The translations under genes were made by a program, and so were the position numbers. A DNA stretch of 7,140 nt. It comes from CBFGTV01 sp965652145. Its GTDB lineage: Bacteria; Bacillota; Clostridia; Peptostreptococcales; Natronincolaceae. Under the pieces are notes generated by a model. The model ran no database searches. It was not told the origin of the DNA and saw nothing but the letters and a program-made list of their open reading frames with translations. How positions within the stretch are numbered: position 1 is the stretch's first letter; each line of letters opens with the position of its first letter. The stretch is taken from assembly GCA_965652145.1 (NCBI GenBank), contig CBFGTV010000111.1, positions 1 through 7,140 of the forward strand, written 5' to 3'. Positions 1 through 6,187 of this stretch are shown one piece after another.

Positions 1-618
1 TCAGATATACGATATCTGCTGGAAATGGATATTTATCGTGGTGTAAAGGTAAGCCAGCTTATACCGTTTATATTCTTTATCATGTTTTACCTTAAATACT
101 ATGGCTATAAGCGTACTGAAGCCAGTACTCAGCAGAGAATGGGTATCTATTGGGAACTGAAAAAGCTATTACTGGAGGATATCAAGGTAATTTATGTGTT
201 GATTGGAGCCGTTGTTCTGTTTGTCGGTTATATTTATATGGCCAGAACGGGGCATGAAACCACCGTACAGGCTTCGCAGCTGGAAATTTTAGTAAGAAAC
301 ATGCTGGAAAACAAACTTTTGGCCAGACCCCGTATTAAGGAATTTTTGATTGGAATCCCAGCCCTGACCCTGGGAATTTATGCAGCAAAGCGAGGCTATA
401 AAAATATCATCATCTTTGCAGCAGGCTTTGCAGCCGTATTGGGACAAACCTCCATCATTAATACCTTCAGTCATCTTAGAACACCCCTTTATTTATCTGC
501 GGTGAGAACAGTATACGGGATTATCCTTGGAGTAATCATCGGTACGATCGGGATACTTCTATTGGAATTGATAAGACTATGCCTAGGCTATATGAAAAAT
601 AAATATGGAATTGAATAA
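1..618 (+). CDS. DUF5693 family membrane protein, C-terminal part (5' end outside window)
   Basis: The frame is open from base 1, reading SDIRYLLEMD before the first in-window ATG at 25. That ATG is therefore very probably internal, and the gene starts upstream of the window. About 205 residues are visible and end at TAA 616-618. They contain several hydrophobic segments: one just after the ATG at 25, one at about 205-240, two around 350-465, and a long one near 510-590. Between them sit conserved-looking polar stretches, ARTGHE (about 241-258) and ARPRIKEFLIG (about 322-354), which I recognise as hallmarks of the DUF5693 family. These proteins are polytopic, usually around 600 residues or more, and have no established function. 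The gene lies 59 nt upstream of csaB on the same strand, an association I recall from other Clostridia. A role in export, assembly or anchoring of the pyruvylated wall polysaccharide is inference from that context only. Family call fairly confident, function unknown. Confidence 0.82.
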   Translation, partial: SDIRYLLEMDIYRGVKVSQLIPFIFFIMFYLKYYGYKRTEASTQQRMGIYWELKKLLLEDIKVIYVLIGAVVLFVGYIYMARTGHETTVQASQLEILVRNMLENKLLARPRIKEFLIGIPALTLGIYAAKRGYKNIIIFAAGFAAVLGQTSIINTFSHLRTPLYLSAVRTVYGIILGVIIGTIGILLLELIRLCLGYMKNKYGIE

Positions 619-677
619 TTATCAAAGCACTGGTCCCATTCCAAAGCCAGATATATCTCCTAGAGAGGAAGAGACAA

Positions 678-1769
678 ATGAAGAAGGTATTGTTATTCGG
701 CTACTATGGCTACCAGAATACTGGAGATGAAGCGATATTAAAGACAATAGTAAAGCAAATAAAGGGAGCCATGGCTGATGTTTCCCTGAAGGTTCTAACC
801 TATAAGGCTGAAGAAACAGAAAAAAAGTACAAGGTATCAGCTGTTAGTCGAAATCGTTTTATGGAGTTGATTCGAGCCATTAAAGAAAGCGATGTTGTAA
901 TCAGCGGGGGCGGCTCAATTTTGCAGGATGTTACCAGCAGCCGCTCCCTGCTGTACTATTTGGCCATTATTTGGCTGGCAAAAAAATTAGGAAAAAAGGT
1001 CATGTTTTATGGCAATGGCTTTGGACCCATCACAAAGGTATATAATAAAAAGTTGGTAAAATATATTATTAATCAGGTGGATGTGATCACTGTCCGTGAC
1101 TTTCAGTCAAAGGAGGCCATGAAGGCCCTGGGAATTCGCCATGAGATACAGGTTACTGCCGATGTTACCTTTGCAATGGCGCCCCTATGCCGCAAGAGCG
1201 GCAGGAATATTCTATCAGATGAAGGCCTGGTACCCGATAAAAAAATCATTGGTATTTCGGTTCGTCCCTGGCGAGGAATGGAAAATTATAAACGAATTAT
1301 AGCCAATACCGCTGATTACTTGCAGCATTTAAACTATCAGGTTCTATTTATACCAATGCAGTACCCCCATGATCAGAAATTATCCGTTGAAATTACTAAT
1401 TTAATGAAAAATAATGCCTATGTTTTAAGCAGGCAGTATGAACCAGAAGAGGTGCTCTCGGTGATTAGCGAATTAGACCTGTTAATTGGCATGAGGCTTC
1501 ATTCCCTGGTTTTTGCAGCCATTGCCAGGGTTCCCATGGTGGGAATTGAATATGATGATAAAATTAAAAGCTTCTTGGAGCTGGTAAATCAAAAAAGCGG
1601 CGGTATAGCCGAATCCCTTGAGGAGGTTGCCCTGTGGTCAACCATTGAAGAGGTGTTAAAGGACAACCAAAGGCATCGGGAGCAGCTTGAAAAGGTAACC
1701 GCTGATTTAAATAAAAAAGCCAATCTAACAAAGGAAATCCTTAAGGAATTTATGACAAGGGGAGAATAG
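678..1769 (+). CDS. csaB: Polysaccharide pyruvyl transferase CsaB
   Basis: The product has 363 residues, the normal length for CsaB. It should transfer a pyruvate ketal from phosphoenolpyruvate to a sugar (ManNAc in characterised Bacillus/Paenibacillus systems) of the secondary cell wall polysaccharide. This creates the ligand for S-layer-homology domains, and the enzyme acts in the cytoplasm on lipid-linked glycan. Visible family motifs are GYYGYQNTGDEAIL near residues 8-21, SGGGSILQD at 76-84, GNGFGPI at 112-118 and GMRLHS at 271-276, the last followed by VPMVGIEYDDKIKSF (about 285-299). This is the PS_pyruv_trans / CsaB architecture of two Rossmann-like halves. The ATG at 678 follows an AGAGAGGAAG Shine-Dalgarno and gives a complete N-terminal motif, so the start is solid. 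The gene stops 3 nt before the tagA-like gene, so the two are almost certainly co-translated. No frameshift or missing motif is seen. Confidence 0.93.
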   Translation: MKKVLLFGYYGYQNTGDEAILKTIVKQIKGAMADVSLKVLTYKAEETEKKYKVSAVSRNRFMELIRAIKESDVVISGGGSILQDVTSSRSLLYYLAIIWLAKKLGKKVMFYGNGFGPITKVYNKKLVKYIINQVDVITVRDFQSKEAMKALGIRHEIQVTADVTFAMAPLCRKSGRNILSDEGLVPDKKIIGISVRPWRGMENYKRIIANTADYLQHLNYQVLFIPMQYPHDQKLSVEITNLMKNNAYVLSRQYEPEEVLSVISELDLLIGMRLHSLVFAAIARVPMVGIEYDDKIKSFLELVNQKSGGIAESLEEVALWSTIEEVLKDNQRHREQLEKVTADLNKKANLTKEILKEFMTRGE

Positions 1770-1772
1770 CCT

Positions 1773-2498
1773 ATGGAAAGAAAACGAATAAATATGCTTA
1801 ATGTGCCCATAGATGCCTTAAGTGAAAAGGAAGCCTTTAAAAGGGCCGTTGATTTTTTAGAAGCAGATACCCCTAAAACTATTTATACACCAAATCCCGA
1901 AATTGTCATGCTGGCCCAGGATGACCCCCAATTAATGCAGATTTTAAAGGACGGGGATTTAGTGGTTCCCGATGGCATCGGACTCATTATAGCTTCTAAG
2001 CTGAAAAAGCGGGGGCTGTTGGAAAGGATACCGGGGATCGATTTAATGCATAGAATTCTAGTGTATTGTGGACAAAGAGGAAAATCGATCTATATTTTAG
2101 GTGGAAAGCCAGGCGTGGCTGATGTGGCAGTTATGAATATACTGACCCAATACCCCGGTATTAAAATTGCTGGCTTTCATCATGGCTACTTTAAGGAACA
2201 GGATGAAGCTGGAATTGTCAATGATATTAATGAATCGGGGGCCCAGGTGCTATTTGTTTGTCTGGGGGCTCCCAAACAGGAATATTGGATTAATCGTCAT
2301 CGTAATCAATTGACAGCCCAGATTTTAATGGGAGTCGGGGGAAGTGTCGATGTATACGCAGGTACGGTTAAACGGGCCCCTGAAATCTATCAAAAATTGG
2401 GGTTGGAATGGCTCTACCGGCTGATTCAGGAGCCCAGTCGATTTAAACGGATGCTGCTTTTGCCGAAATTTTTAATTAACTTTATACTAAAAGGGTAA
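1773..2498 (+). CDS. tagA: WecG/TagA/CpsF family glycosyltransferase (GT26), probable N-acetylmannosaminyltransferase
   Basis: The product has 241 residues, typical for the family. TagA/TarA enzymes transfer ManNAc from UDP-ManNAc to undecaprenyl-PP-GlcNAc, the committed linkage-unit step for wall teichoic acid and for some secondary wall polysaccharides. Signature segments are TPNPEIV at 39-45, VVPDGIG at 64-70 (D67 matches the position of the proposed catalytic base Asp), CLGAPKQE at 163-170, and a C-terminal RAPEIYQKLGLEWLYRLIQEP block (from residue 201) ending in a basic, hydrophobic tail (FKRMLLLPKFLINFILK). That tail is the membrane-binding appendage known in this family. The ATG lies 3 nt after the csaB stop, and its GGGGAG ribosome site is inside the csaB 3' end. 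Adjacency to csaB is meaningful, because a lipid-linked ManNAc-GlcNAc disaccharide is a reported acceptor for CsaB in Paenibacillus. Family members also include WecG (ManNAcA) and CpsF, so the exact donor sugar is inferred. Confidence 0.9.
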   Translation: MERKRINMLNVPIDALSEKEAFKRAVDFLEADTPKTIYTPNPEIVMLAQDDPQLMQILKDGDLVVPDGIGLIIASKLKKRGLLERIPGIDLMHRILVYCGQRGKSIYILGGKPGVADVAVMNILTQYPGIKIAGFHHGYFKEQDEAGIVNDINESGAQVLFVCLGAPKQEYWINRHRNQLTAQILMGVGGSVDVYAGTVKRAPEIYQKLGLEWLYRLIQEPSRFKRMLLLPKFLINFILKG

Positions 2499-2516
2499 AT
2501 TAAATAATGAAGTGTT

Positions 2517-2532
2517 GGAGGTGGAAAAAGTG
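2517..2532 (+). promoter_or_regulatory. Ribosome binding site that sets the GTG start of the YitT-family gene
   Basis: GGAGGTGG at 2517-2524 is followed by a short A run and GTG at 2530-2532, an 8-nt spacing from GGAGG to the start. An in-frame GTG at 2512 also exists, but it has no Shine-Dalgarno upstream and would place this strong site inside the gene. The start at 2530 is therefore preferred, shortening the protein from 294 to 288 residues. Confidence 0.78.
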
Positions 2533-3396
2533 CTTAAGCAAAAATATAGAACAGTCATCGAATATATTGGACTAACCATTGGAACTGCATTAATGGCCTT
2601 TAGCCTAAACTTTTTCCTGGAACCCAATGCCATTGCCCCTGGTGGAGTAACGGGTCTAGCCATTGTCATATATCGTGCTACCGGTATTCCCATTGACATT
2701 ACTAACCTTGCCATCAATATTCCGCTGTTTATTATGGGAATTCTGGTGCTGGGCAAGGTCTTCGGAATCAAGACAGCCTATGCTACCATTTCCCTTTCAG
2801 GATTTATTCGATTATTTCTAATGATTTTTGGCCATGGCGCCATGGTGACAAGGGATTTGCTCCTGGCCACCATCTATGGTGGTGTGATTATGGGTATGGG
2901 CCTTGGACTGGTATTCCTCTATGGAGGGACAACGGGAGGTACCGACCTGGCAGGGGCCATTTTAAACAAATACTTTCCTTCCATCAGCACCGCCAAATTC
3001 ATGATGGTTTTAGACCTGATCATTGTAGTAACGGCCGCCCTGGTGGAAAAGAACATAGAAACTGGACTATACTCTATCATTGGTCTGTTTATATTGGTAA
3101 AAACCGCGGATTTTATTGTAGAGGGTCTGGGATATGCAAAGGCATTTTATATTATCTCCGCTAAAACCGATGAAATCGGCAAGAAAATACTAGACGAGAT
3201 AAGTAGGGGTGTGACGGTTTTAGAGGGACGGGGAATGTATACAGGTACCCGGCGAGATGTGCTGCTGTGTGTTGTTGATAGAGCCCAGGTGGCAAAGCTG
3301 AAAAAACTGGTTTATCAGGAGGACAATAAGGCCTTTATTATGATTTCCACCATTCATGAAGTACTGGGAGAGGGTTTTAAAGAAATAAAAAATTAA
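2530..3396 (+). CDS. YitT family membrane protein (YitT_membrane + DUF2179)
   Basis: With the GTG start at 2530 the protein has 288 residues, normal for the family. Residues about 8-200 are the hydrophobic YitT (DUF161) domain with five to six membrane segments. They include the conserved LEPNAIAPGGVTGLA at 30-44 and YGGTTGGTDLAG at 131-142. The cytoplasmic C-terminal part (about 205-282) is the DUF2179 domain, recognisable by SRGVTVLEGRGMYTG at 225-239 and FIMISTIHEV near 269-278. YitT proteins are widespread, multi-copy Firmicutes membrane proteins. No transport substrate is firmly established for the general family, and the DUF2179 fold resembles small ligand-binding regulatory domains. 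The gene sits 31 nt after the tagA-like gene and 22 nt before the split transketolase, with no terminator on either side, so it appears to be part of the operon. Family identity is secure, function is not. Confidence 0.9.
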   Translation: MLKQKYRTVIEYIGLTIGTALMAFSLNFFLEPNAIAPGGVTGLAIVIYRATGIPIDITNLAINIPLFIMGILVLGKVFGIKTAYATISLSGFIRLFLMIFGHGAMVTRDLLLATIYGGVIMGMGLGLVFLYGGTTGGTDLAGAILNKYFPSISTAKFMMVLDLIIVVTAALVEKNIETGLYSIIGLFILVKTADFIVEGLGYAKAFYIISAKTDEIGKKILDEISRGVTVLEGRGMYTGTRRDVLLCVVDRAQVAKLKKLVYQEDNKAFIMISTIHEVLGEGFKEIKN

Positions 3397-3418
3397 TAAA
3401 GAGGAGGAGAAAATTTTC

Positions 3419-4240
3419 ATGAGGGACTATGGGTTTTTGCAGGAAAAGGCAGTAAATATCAGAAGGTTAATTATTGAAATGCTACAGGAAGCAGGGTCAG
3501 GGCATCCTGGCGGGTCACTATCGGCGGCTGATATTTTAGCTGTTTTGTATTTTCATGAAATGAAGGTAGACCCCCAAGAACCTAAAATGGTGAATCGGGA
3601 TAAATTTGTACTGTCAAAGGGGCATGCGGCCCCCGTTTTATATGCCACCCTGGCAGAGAAGGGCTTTTTTCCAAAGGAAGAATTACTTAAACTGAGAAAG
3701 ATTGATGCCATGCTTCAAGGTCACCCTGAAATGAAGAAAACACCGGGGGTTGAAATGTCAACTGGTTCATTGGGGCAAGGTTTTTCAGCCTCCTGCGGTA
3801 TGGCTTTGGCAGCCAAACTTGACAAGAGTCCCAGCAGAATCTACACCCTTTTAGGAGACGGTGAGCTGCAGGAAGGAATAGTTTGGGAAACCTCTATGGC
3901 GGCTGCCCACTATGGCTTAGACAATTTAACGGCCATTGTTGATTCCAATGGGCTTCAAATTGATGGTCCCAATGAAGAAGTAATGAGGGTTCAGCCTCTA
4001 TTCGATAAATTTAAAGCCTTTGGTTGGCATGTCATAGAATGTGACGGCCATTCCCTGGAACAGATTATTAATGCCTTTGAAGAGGCCAGGGCTACCAAAG
4101 GAAAGCCAACAATGATTTTAGCCAAAACCATTAAGGGTAAAGGTGTATCCTTTATGGAAAATCAGGTGGGCTGGCATGGAAATGCCCCCAAGAAGGAAGA
4201 AGCAGAACTTGCATTAAAGGAATTGGGAGGGGAAAGATAA
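3419..4240 (+). CDS. Transketolase, N-terminal (ThDP pyrophosphate-binding) subunit
   Basis: The product has 273 residues, the usual size for the N-terminal half of split transketolases. With the following gene it should form a cytoplasmic enzyme that moves two-carbon ketol units between pentose-phosphate intermediates (xylulose-5-P, ribose-5-P, sedoheptulose-7-P, erythrose-4-P). Motifs present are SGHPGG at 27-32, SKGHA at 66-70, GSLGQG at 116-121, and the thiamine-diphosphate/metal motif starting GDGE at 146-149 and ending DSN at 175-177. GWHG near 251-254 closes the domain. The protein stops where a one-chain transketolase would continue into its Pyr domain, which the next gene supplies. 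A strong GAGGAGG at 3401-3407 precedes the ATG. The stop TAA shares one base with the next ATG (TAATG), implying translational coupling and equal subunit amounts. A dedicated role within the wall-glycan operon is not shown. Confidence 0.94.
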   Translation: MRDYGFLQEKAVNIRRLIIEMLQEAGSGHPGGSLSAADILAVLYFHEMKVDPQEPKMVNRDKFVLSKGHAAPVLYATLAEKGFFPKEELLKLRKIDAMLQGHPEMKKTPGVEMSTGSLGQGFSASCGMALAAKLDKSPSRIYTLLGDGELQEGIVWETSMAAAHYGLDNLTAIVDSNGLQIDGPNEEVMRVQPLFDKFKAFGWHVIECDGHSLEQIINAFEEARATKGKPTMILAKTIKGKGVSFMENQVGWHGNAPKKEEAELALKELGGER

Positions 4241-5178
4241 TGAGTAAAATGATTGCTACAAGAGATGCCTATGGAGAAGCGCTAATTGAGCTGGGGCAGG
4301 AAAATGATCAAGTAGTGGTTTTAGATGCTGATTTGTCTAAGTCAACTAAGACCCATGGCTTTAGTAAGAACTTTCCCGATCGTTTTTTTAATGTAGGGAT
4401 TGCAGAGCAAAACCTCATGGGAATGGCTGCAGGCCTTGCTACGGCAGGGAAAATCCCCTTTGCCAGCACCTTTGCCATGTTTGCCACTGGAAGGGCCTTT
4501 GAAATTATCAGAAACTCTATATGTTATCCTGAACTAAACGTAAAAATCTGTGCCACCCATGCCGGTATTACCGTTGGTGAAGACGGGGCCTCTCATCAAT
4601 CAATGGAGGACATTGCCTGCATGAGGGCCATACCCAATATGACTGTAATTGTACCGGCCGATGGGGTGGAAACAAAAAAAGCAATCCATGCCATAGCAAA
4701 ATATCATGGCCCTGTTTATGTTAGGTTAGGCCGATCAGGGGTACCCGTTATTAATGACGAAAACTATGATTTTGAAATAGGTAAAGGTGTTGTACTAAGG
4801 GACGGTAGGGACATGACCATTGTTGCGACGGGTATTATGGTCAGTAGAGCCCTGGAGGCCGCCGAAGCATTGAAGGAACAGGGGATTGATGCCAGGGTAA
4901 TTAATATCCATACCATTAAGCCCCTCGATACCGCCCTAATTGCCCAGGCTGCAAAGGAAACAGGAGCCATTTTAACAGTGGAAGAACACAATGTCATTGG
5001 GGGCCTTGGATCAGCCGTGGCCGAGGCGGTGGTAGAAAACCACCCCGTACAAATGAAAAGAGTCGGTATGATGGATACCTTCGGTGAGTCTGGAAAGCCC
5101 AACGAATTATTAGAAAAGTATGGCCTTACACCCAAAGCGATTGTTGAGGCTGCTACTGAGCTTAAAAAAAGAAAATAA
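4240..5178 (+). CDS. Transketolase, C-terminal (Pyr and C-terminal domains) subunit
   Basis: The product has 312 residues, the expected size of the partner half of a split transketolase. Residues about 5-165 are the ThDP pyrimidine-binding domain with GIAEQN at 53-58, where E56 should be the conserved glutamate that activates the cofactor. TVGEDGASHQ follows at 111-120. Residues about 180-305 are the transketolase C-terminal domain, with VTIVATG-like DMTIVATG at 191-198, INIHTIKPLD at 221-230 and VEEHNVIGGLG at 247-257. Together with the upstream gene it makes one complete active site; neither half should work alone. Relatives with the same fold include DXP synthase and 2-oxoacid dehydrogenase E1-beta. 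The motif set and the paired N-terminal half favour transketolase. It is the last gene before a strong terminator, so it closes the operon. Confidence 0.94.
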   Translation: MSKMIATRDAYGEALIELGQENDQVVVLDADLSKSTKTHGFSKNFPDRFFNVGIAEQNLMGMAAGLATAGKIPFASTFAMFATGRAFEIIRNSICYPELNVKICATHAGITVGEDGASHQSMEDIACMRAIPNMTVIVPADGVETKKAIHAIAKYHGPVYVRLGRSGVPVINDENYDFEIGKGVVLRDGRDMTIVATGIMVSRALEAAEALKEQGIDARVINIHTIKPLDTALIAQAAKETGAILTVEEHNVIGGLGSAVAEAVVENHPVQMKRVGMMDTFGESGKPNELLEKYGLTPKAIVEAATELKKRK

Positions 5179-5197
5179 ATCAATTTAGAGAAAGAGT

Positions 5198-5226
5198 AGA
5201 GACAGTATAGTGCTGTCTCTTTTTTT
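5198..5226 (+). terminator. Rho-independent terminator after the transketolase genes
   Basis: A perfect 8-bp stem, AGAGACAG (5198-5205) with CTGTCTCT (5213-5220), encloses a 7-nt loop and runs directly into a T tract (5220-5226). It lies 19 nt after the stop of the last transketolase gene and ends the six-gene run. Confidence 0.92.
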
Positions 5227-5339
5227 GCTCTTTTGTCTCTATCTTAAATAATATTTCCCTTAACAATTGAATATTTCACCATAACAATGAATAGACATAG
5301 AACAGAGACTAGTTTAAGGAATGAGGGGAGGGGCGTACG

Positions 5340-5819
5340 ATGGGCTCAAAATTCAAATTACCCAAGTTTCCAAGGGTTAATTGGAAGCTGATTATTGCAG
5401 TTATTTTGATAATCCTGTTAGTTGTACTGGTGGTTAAGTGTGTACCTAGGTTCTTATCGGGTGGTGAACAAACTGTGGGCTATGAAATTGTTGATACAAA
5501 TGAAACGCCTGAAAAACTGGAGCAAATAATACCAAGGTATAAGATGCTGGAAAGGGCACTGGCGACAAAGGTAGATGAATCAGTATACGTAATTGTAACA
5601 AGAGGAGAAAAATTAACCGGTGGCTATACGGTTGATATAGAAAAAATGACAATAGTAAAGGAAAAAGAGGAAGATAAGCTGGTGGTCTATGCAGTATTTA
5701 AAGACCCAAAACCAGAAGAGTTGGTTCCGCAGGTAATCACTTATCCCTATATTGTCTTAAAAACAGATTTGAAGGAATTGCCCCAAAAAATCGATCTACA
5801 GGTAAAATATCTTGAATAA
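5340..5819 (+). CDS. Single-pass membrane protein with extracytoplasmic PrcB C-terminal-like domain
   Basis: The product has 159 residues. A short basic N-terminus (KFKLPKFPRVNWK) is followed by one strong membrane segment at about 15-34, so the rest should face outside. Residues about 82-155 match what I know of the PrcB C-terminal domain (PF14343-type): YVIVTRGEKLTGGYTVDI at 83-100, a charged beta-hairpin, then the conserved TYPYIVLK at 134-141 and a final strand. The name comes from PrcB of the Treponema denticola dentilisin complex; most Firmicutes members are uncharacterised. The region between the membrane anchor and this domain (about 40-80) is unassigned. The ATG at 5340 has GAGGGGAGGGG 6-7 nt upstream and gives a complete membrane anchor. 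The gene stands alone between two terminators, so it is probably monocistronic, although I could not find a convincing sigma-A promoter in 5227-5339. C34 in the membrane-exit region is not in a lipobox. Confidence 0.72.
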   Translation: MGSKFKLPKFPRVNWKLIIAVILIILLVVLVVKCVPRFLSGGEQTVGYEIVDTNETPEKLEQIIPRYKMLERALATKVDESVYVIVTRGEKLTGGYTVDIEKMTIVKEKEEDKLVVYAVFKDPKPEELVPQVITYPYIVLKTDLKELPQKIDLQVKYLE

Positions 5820-5829
5820 CTCCTTTTTT

Positions 5830-5863
5830 CGTCGGTTACCAGTAAAAGGTAATCGACGTTTTT
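5830..5863 (+). terminator. Rho-independent terminator after the PrcB-like gene
   Basis: The 11-bp stem CGTCGGTTACC (5830-5840) with GGTAATCGACG (5848-5858), one G-U pair, encloses a 7-nt AGTAAAA loop and is followed by five T residues (5859-5863). It starts 10 nt after the stop codon. The upstream side is T-rich rather than A-rich, so it should work only on the + strand. Confidence 0.93.
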
Positions 5864-6069
5864 ATATATATGAATGACATTTTTTAGAGAGGCTTGAATT
5901 AACTGATAGGGCGACTTTCAATGATAATAGAGGAACAGTTGCTACACAAATGAAATATAAAAAATACATTGATTTAGCAACTAACTTGTAAATTCATTGT
6001 ATTTTTTATAATCAATATCAAAAAACCCTGCCGTAGCAAAATATGACAAATCTCCTTATATTACCAAGA
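5864..6069. other. AT-rich intergenic stretch with no recognised gene
   Basis: No gene with start signals is visible on either strand between the PrcB-gene terminator and the regulatory region of the next gene. The stretch holds the long palindrome at 5956-6010. It is flanked at a distance by a 7-bp inverted pair, TTGCTAC at 5939-5945 and GTAGCAA at 6033-6039. A short open frame ending at 5990 lacks a ribosome site and is not called. Confidence 0.6.
5956..6010. repeat. Long AT-rich imperfect inverted repeat (hairpin)
   Basis: A perfect 13-bp outer stem, TATAAAAAATACA (5956-5968) with TGTATTTTTTATA (5998-6010), continues inward imperfectly. TGA / TCA, TTTA / TAAA and CAA / TTG pair across small bulges to a 5-nt loop (5981-5985), giving about 23 paired bases in 55 nt. 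With an A6 run on the left arm and T6 on the right, it could act as a weak bidirectional terminator or be a small palindromic repeat element. Its function is not evident from one copy. Confidence 0.7.
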
Positions 6070-6119
6070 TGTAGAATAAATTTCATCAAATTGTAATGTC
6101 TCTGTAATAGACATTTACT
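6070..6119 (+). promoter_or_regulatory. Putative tandem response-regulator site: hexamers at 11-bp steps (Pho-box-like)
   Basis: Hexamers begin exactly every 11 bp: TGTAGA (6070), TTTCAT (6081), TGTAAT (6092), TGTAAT (6103) and TTTACT (6114). The two central copies are identical and the outer ones share three or four of six bases with them. Helix-phased 11-bp direct repeats of TGTCAT-like half-sites are the known architecture of PhoB/PhoP binding sites, and here the array covers the -35 region. A competing reading is an operator palindrome in the same place: AATGTCT (6095-6101) with AGACATT (6109-6115). The regulator is inferred, not shown. Confidence 0.42.
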
Positions 6120-6135
6120 ACAGTTGATATATAAT
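6108..6135 (+). promoter_or_regulatory. Sigma-A type promoter of the phosphodiester glycosidase gene
   Basis: TAGACA (6108-6113, five of six matches to TTGACA) is separated by 16 bp from a perfect TATAAT (6130-6135). The predicted start of transcription is near 6142, leaving a leader of about 45 nt before the ATG at 6188. It is the only convincing promoter in the window and is overlapped by the 11-bp repeat array. Confidence 0.75.
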
Positions 6136-6187
6136 AGGATTAGTCAATTACATGCTAAATTATGGCCAGCAGGGGAGGAAACACAGA

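Noticed and set aside
25..27. ATG at 25 as the true start of the first gene
   Set aside because: The same frame is open to base 1 with hydrophobic, gene-like residues, and no Shine-Dalgarno precedes the ATG. The visible part is far shorter than DUF5693 proteins usually are, so the gene is cut by the window edge.
632..677. Small palindromes (AGATATATCT, TCTC-CTA-GAGA) before csaB as a regulatory hairpin
   Set aside because: The stems are only four to five bp and AT-rich or overlap the purine-rich ribosome site. They are at a level expected by chance, with no T tract.
2512..2529. GTG at 2512 as start of the YitT-family gene
   Set aside because: It lacks an upstream ribosome site, whereas GGAGGTGG at 2517-2524 is ideally placed for the GTG at 2530. 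The extra six residues would contain that site.
4764..5183. Minus-strand open frame of 139 codons
   Set aside because: It lies fully opposite the transketolase C-terminal gene, has low-complexity Ser/Ala-rich composition, and resembles no family I know. It is a shadow of the real gene, as are the other minus-strand frames at 289-474, 1589-1810, 2487-2771, 3220-3420, 5446-5652, 6160-6366 and 6638-6841.
5227..5339. Promoter for the PrcB-like gene
   Set aside because: TTAACA (5260-5265) or TTGAAT (5267-5272) could serve as -35 elements, but no acceptable -10 sits 16-18 bp downstream. A promoter probably exists but cannot be placed.
5878..5990. Short + strand open frame of about 35 codons (ending ...YIDLATNL) that could be a gene remnant
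   Set aside because: It has no ribosome site or suitable start, overlaps the left arm and loop of the palindrome, and matches no family I recognise. A chance frame is the simpler reading.
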